Virus record (IMG/VR): IMGVR_UViG_3300048061_000347
Span: 1-22,316 of that record
DNA: 22,316 nt
Reading direction: 5' to 3' (one strand)
Source: a virus
Shown piece after piece: positions 20,741-22,316 of this stretch. Position numbers and translations under genes: made by a program. Each line of letters begins with the position of its first letter. Within the stretch, counting starts at the first letter, position 1. The notes under the pieces were generated by a model that was not told the origin of the DNA, made no database searches, and saw only the letters and a list, made by a program, of their open reading frames with translations.

Positions 20741-22316
20741 TTATGGCTGTAATTGTGACCATCTTATACCAGCTATTGTAGAATCTACACTTGTTCCACT
20801 GCTAGTTGTTTCTCTAAAATTGAATGTTGCAACCCCATCTCTATATTCATCTGTTGCTGCTTTATAGCTTAATTGACTTCTAAATTGAACATATACAATC
20901 CCACTACTTGGTGTTATAGTAGAAGATTGATTTGAAGCATATATACTTGCAGTAGTCCAACTACCTCCACTTGTAATTTTATCATTAGCACTACTTGCTA
21001 CTCTATATTGAGGAACATGAAAACTATTGTTAGCAGGAACTCCTTGTATAAATATACTTCCAGAACCATTTGTTACAGTTACTGTTACTACATCAGAATA
21101 ATAATATCCTGCAGTATTTGAAGCAGGGTGTTGTACATTAGAAGGACTAACACTTACACTAGGACTTGGAGTACCAGAAGTAGTTAAATTAGCATTGGTT
21201 ACTTCTACTTCTGCACTATCTGTTAATCCTTGTGCTACTACTTTAAAATCATAACGCTGTGATTGTGCTAAACCACTTACTGTAATATCTGTATTTACAC
21301 CAGTATTTGCAGCATAGCCTTTAGCATCAGGCGTAACAGGAGTTCCTGAGTCCCACGATCCTCCATACGGTCTTTTATATAATACAAAATTACTTGTTAC
21401 TTGTGTATTTGCTGTAATACGTAAAGGTATACTATTTGTACCTACGCTTCCATTTAAAGCAATAGATGTAACAGCGTTAGGAAACGCTCCTCTATAAAAT
21501 GTAGTAGTTCCGCTTGTATTTGTTTTATATATACTTGGTTCACTGCCAAACAAACCTAATCCTTCTCTAGTATATTTTGTTCCTGTGCTTACAGCACTAT
21601 TTAATGCAGTGTTTGTAAATATTGTTTTATTTAAACCAAATGCAGTTTGTTCAAAATCTCCATATATATTGAATTGATTAATAGATTCTGTATACGGAAC
21701 ATTCCCTGCGGTAATATCTAAACTATCGCCTGTAGCTGTAGCAGCAGCACATTGTACTAATTTACCATCAGACCAATATGCAGAAATAGTATCTCCATCT
21801 GACACTCCACTGTAAGTACCAGTGCCATCTTCTGTATATGTTATTGTTTGATTGTAAGAAGTACTAACAAAAACTGTACCTGTTTGTTCTTCAACAGCTT
21901 CTGGTCCTACTGTATTGCTTCCATATTGTGCTTCTAACGTATATAAAAAGGTATCAGGTGTCTGTTGCCCTGAATTTGTTACTCCGTTTGCAGAATTATC
22001 TGTAAATGTCAATGGAGTATTTCCAGAAAAACTGACTACGCTTGTACTATCTGCAACCCAGTTAGATCCATTCCAAATAACAGTATCTCCATAAAAACTA
22101 GTTCCACCTGCTTTTTTTCTTCTTCTAAGTTTTTGATTAGTAATACCAGTAGCATTAGACCATGTCCAATTTAATTCAATTTCTGGACCACTAGATTCTT
22201 GTGTGTAATCTCCTGTAAACGATGTAATAGTTGGAACGTCTGTACCTGTTGGAGTTTCACTAGTAGTTGCAGTAGTTTCTGTTGGATTTTTTTCAAATAC
22301 ATTACGTTGCCAACCT
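20741..22316 (-). CDS. Fibronectin/Ig-like virion structural protein, 5' end outside the window
   Basis: The frame is open from the right edge, with at least 524 residues visible; the N-terminus lies outside. The composition is rich in Ser/Thr/Gly/Asn with few charges, as in exposed phage fibres. Two or more fibronectin-type-III-like beta modules are visible: one near the start ('EIELNWTWSNATGITNQKLRRRKK'), one around 'SIALNGSVGTNSIPLRITANTQVTSNFVLYKRPYGGSWDSG' ending with 'GLAQSQRYDFKVVA'. A Ser/Pro linker 'SPSVSVSPSNVQ' precedes a C-terminal Ig-like domain ending 'GIRWSQLQP'. The TTG at 22012 is an internal codon rather than the start, since coding continues upstream with no stop. It probably mediates host contact as tail-fibre or capsid decoration. 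Confidence 0.8.
   Translation of the reverse strand, partial: GWQRNVFEKNPTETTATTSETPTGTDVPTITSFTGDYTQESSGPEIELNWTWSNATGITNQKLRRRKKAGGTSFYGDTVIWNGSNWVADSTSVVSFSGNTPLTFTDNSANGVTNSGQQTPDTFLYTLEAQYGSNTVGPEAVEEQTGTVFVSTSYNQTITYTEDGTGTYSGVSDGDTISAYWSDGKLVQCAAATATGDSLDITAGNVPYTESINQFNIYGDFEQTAFGLNKTIFTNTALNSAVSTGTKYTREGLGLFGSEPSIYKTNTSGTTTFYRGAFPNAVTSIALNGSVGTNSIPLRITANTQVTSNFVLYKRPYGGSWDSGTPVTPDAKGYAANTGVNTDITVSGLAQSQRYDFKVVAQGLTDSAEVEVTNANLTTSGTPSPSVSVSPSNVQHPASNTAGYYYSDVVTVTVTNGSGSIFIQGVPANNSFHVPQYRVASSANDKITSGGSWTTASIYASNQSSTITPSSGIVYVQFRSQLSYKAATDEYRDGVATFNFRETTSSGTSVDSTIAGIRWSQLQP

Noticed and set aside
20741-22012. Treating the TTG at 22012 as the start of the Ig-like protein
   Set aside because: The frame continues without a stop to the right edge and the upstream translation has the same Ser/Thr-rich beta character.
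1-22316. CRISPR arrays, insertion sequences, integrase or attachment sites
   Set aside because: No regularly spaced repeats, transposase/integrase motifs or bounded direct repeats were seen on either strand.

Overview
The window looks like part of a tailed-phage genome, most likely a short-tailed (podovirus-like) phage of a very AT-rich host. The support is dense packing with stop/start overlaps of 1 to 14 bases, two opposed transcription units, a replication/recombination gene set on one strand and a virion/lysis set on the other. There is no integrase, insertion sequence, tRNA or CRISPR. A marine host such as a SAR11-like alphaproteobacterium would fit the AT-rich composition and gene style, but nothing here proves it. 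No DNA polymerase, RNA polymerase, terminase, portal or capsid gene is inside the window, so both units run off the edges.

Plus strand, 1 to 7529 (early/replication arm). It opens with a DUF6878-like gene (possibly cut at its 5' end) and a DUF6915-family gene. After a 213-base structured non-coding gap come very small genes: two of unknown type, a CxxC/CxxC putative zinc protein, an 80-aa protein, a 45-aa single-span membrane peptide, and two more hypothetical genes. A 77-base gap holds a near-perfect 19-bp RNA hairpin. The DNA-handling block follows: a putative Rad52/Erf-like annealing protein, a hypothetical, an SSB-like protein with a DDLPF tail, a hypothetical, and a primase-helicase. Its primase half is of the archaeo-eukaryotic (AEP/PrimPol) kind and its C-terminal half is a RecA-fold helicase. 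A hypothetical and an Hjc/Mrr-like PD-(D/E)XK nuclease come next. The arm closes with a 50-aa protein, a compact multi-helix RNA candidate (7241-7356) and a 50-aa coiled-coil peptide.

Minus strand, 22316 to 7539 (virion/lysis arm, read right to left): a 5'-truncated fibronectin/Ig-like structural protein, a hypothetical virion protein, a GH24 T4-type lysozyme, a 58-aa protein, and then three genes arranged like the podovirus ejection-protein cassette (T7 gp14-gp15-gp16): 162 aa with an N-terminal membrane segment, 494 aa rich in coiled coil, and a 3276-aa giant. The giant fills about 44% of the window. The arms converge with only 9 bases between stop codons at 7530-7538.

The most notable points are the AEP-type primase fused to a phage helicase, the 3276-aa presumed ejection protein, and the structured RNA in all three plus-strand gaps over 50 bases. 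In the first gap, a hairpin loop can pair with the Shine-Dalgarno sequence of the next gene, which suggests a translational switch. No stretch over 300 bases lacks a gene.
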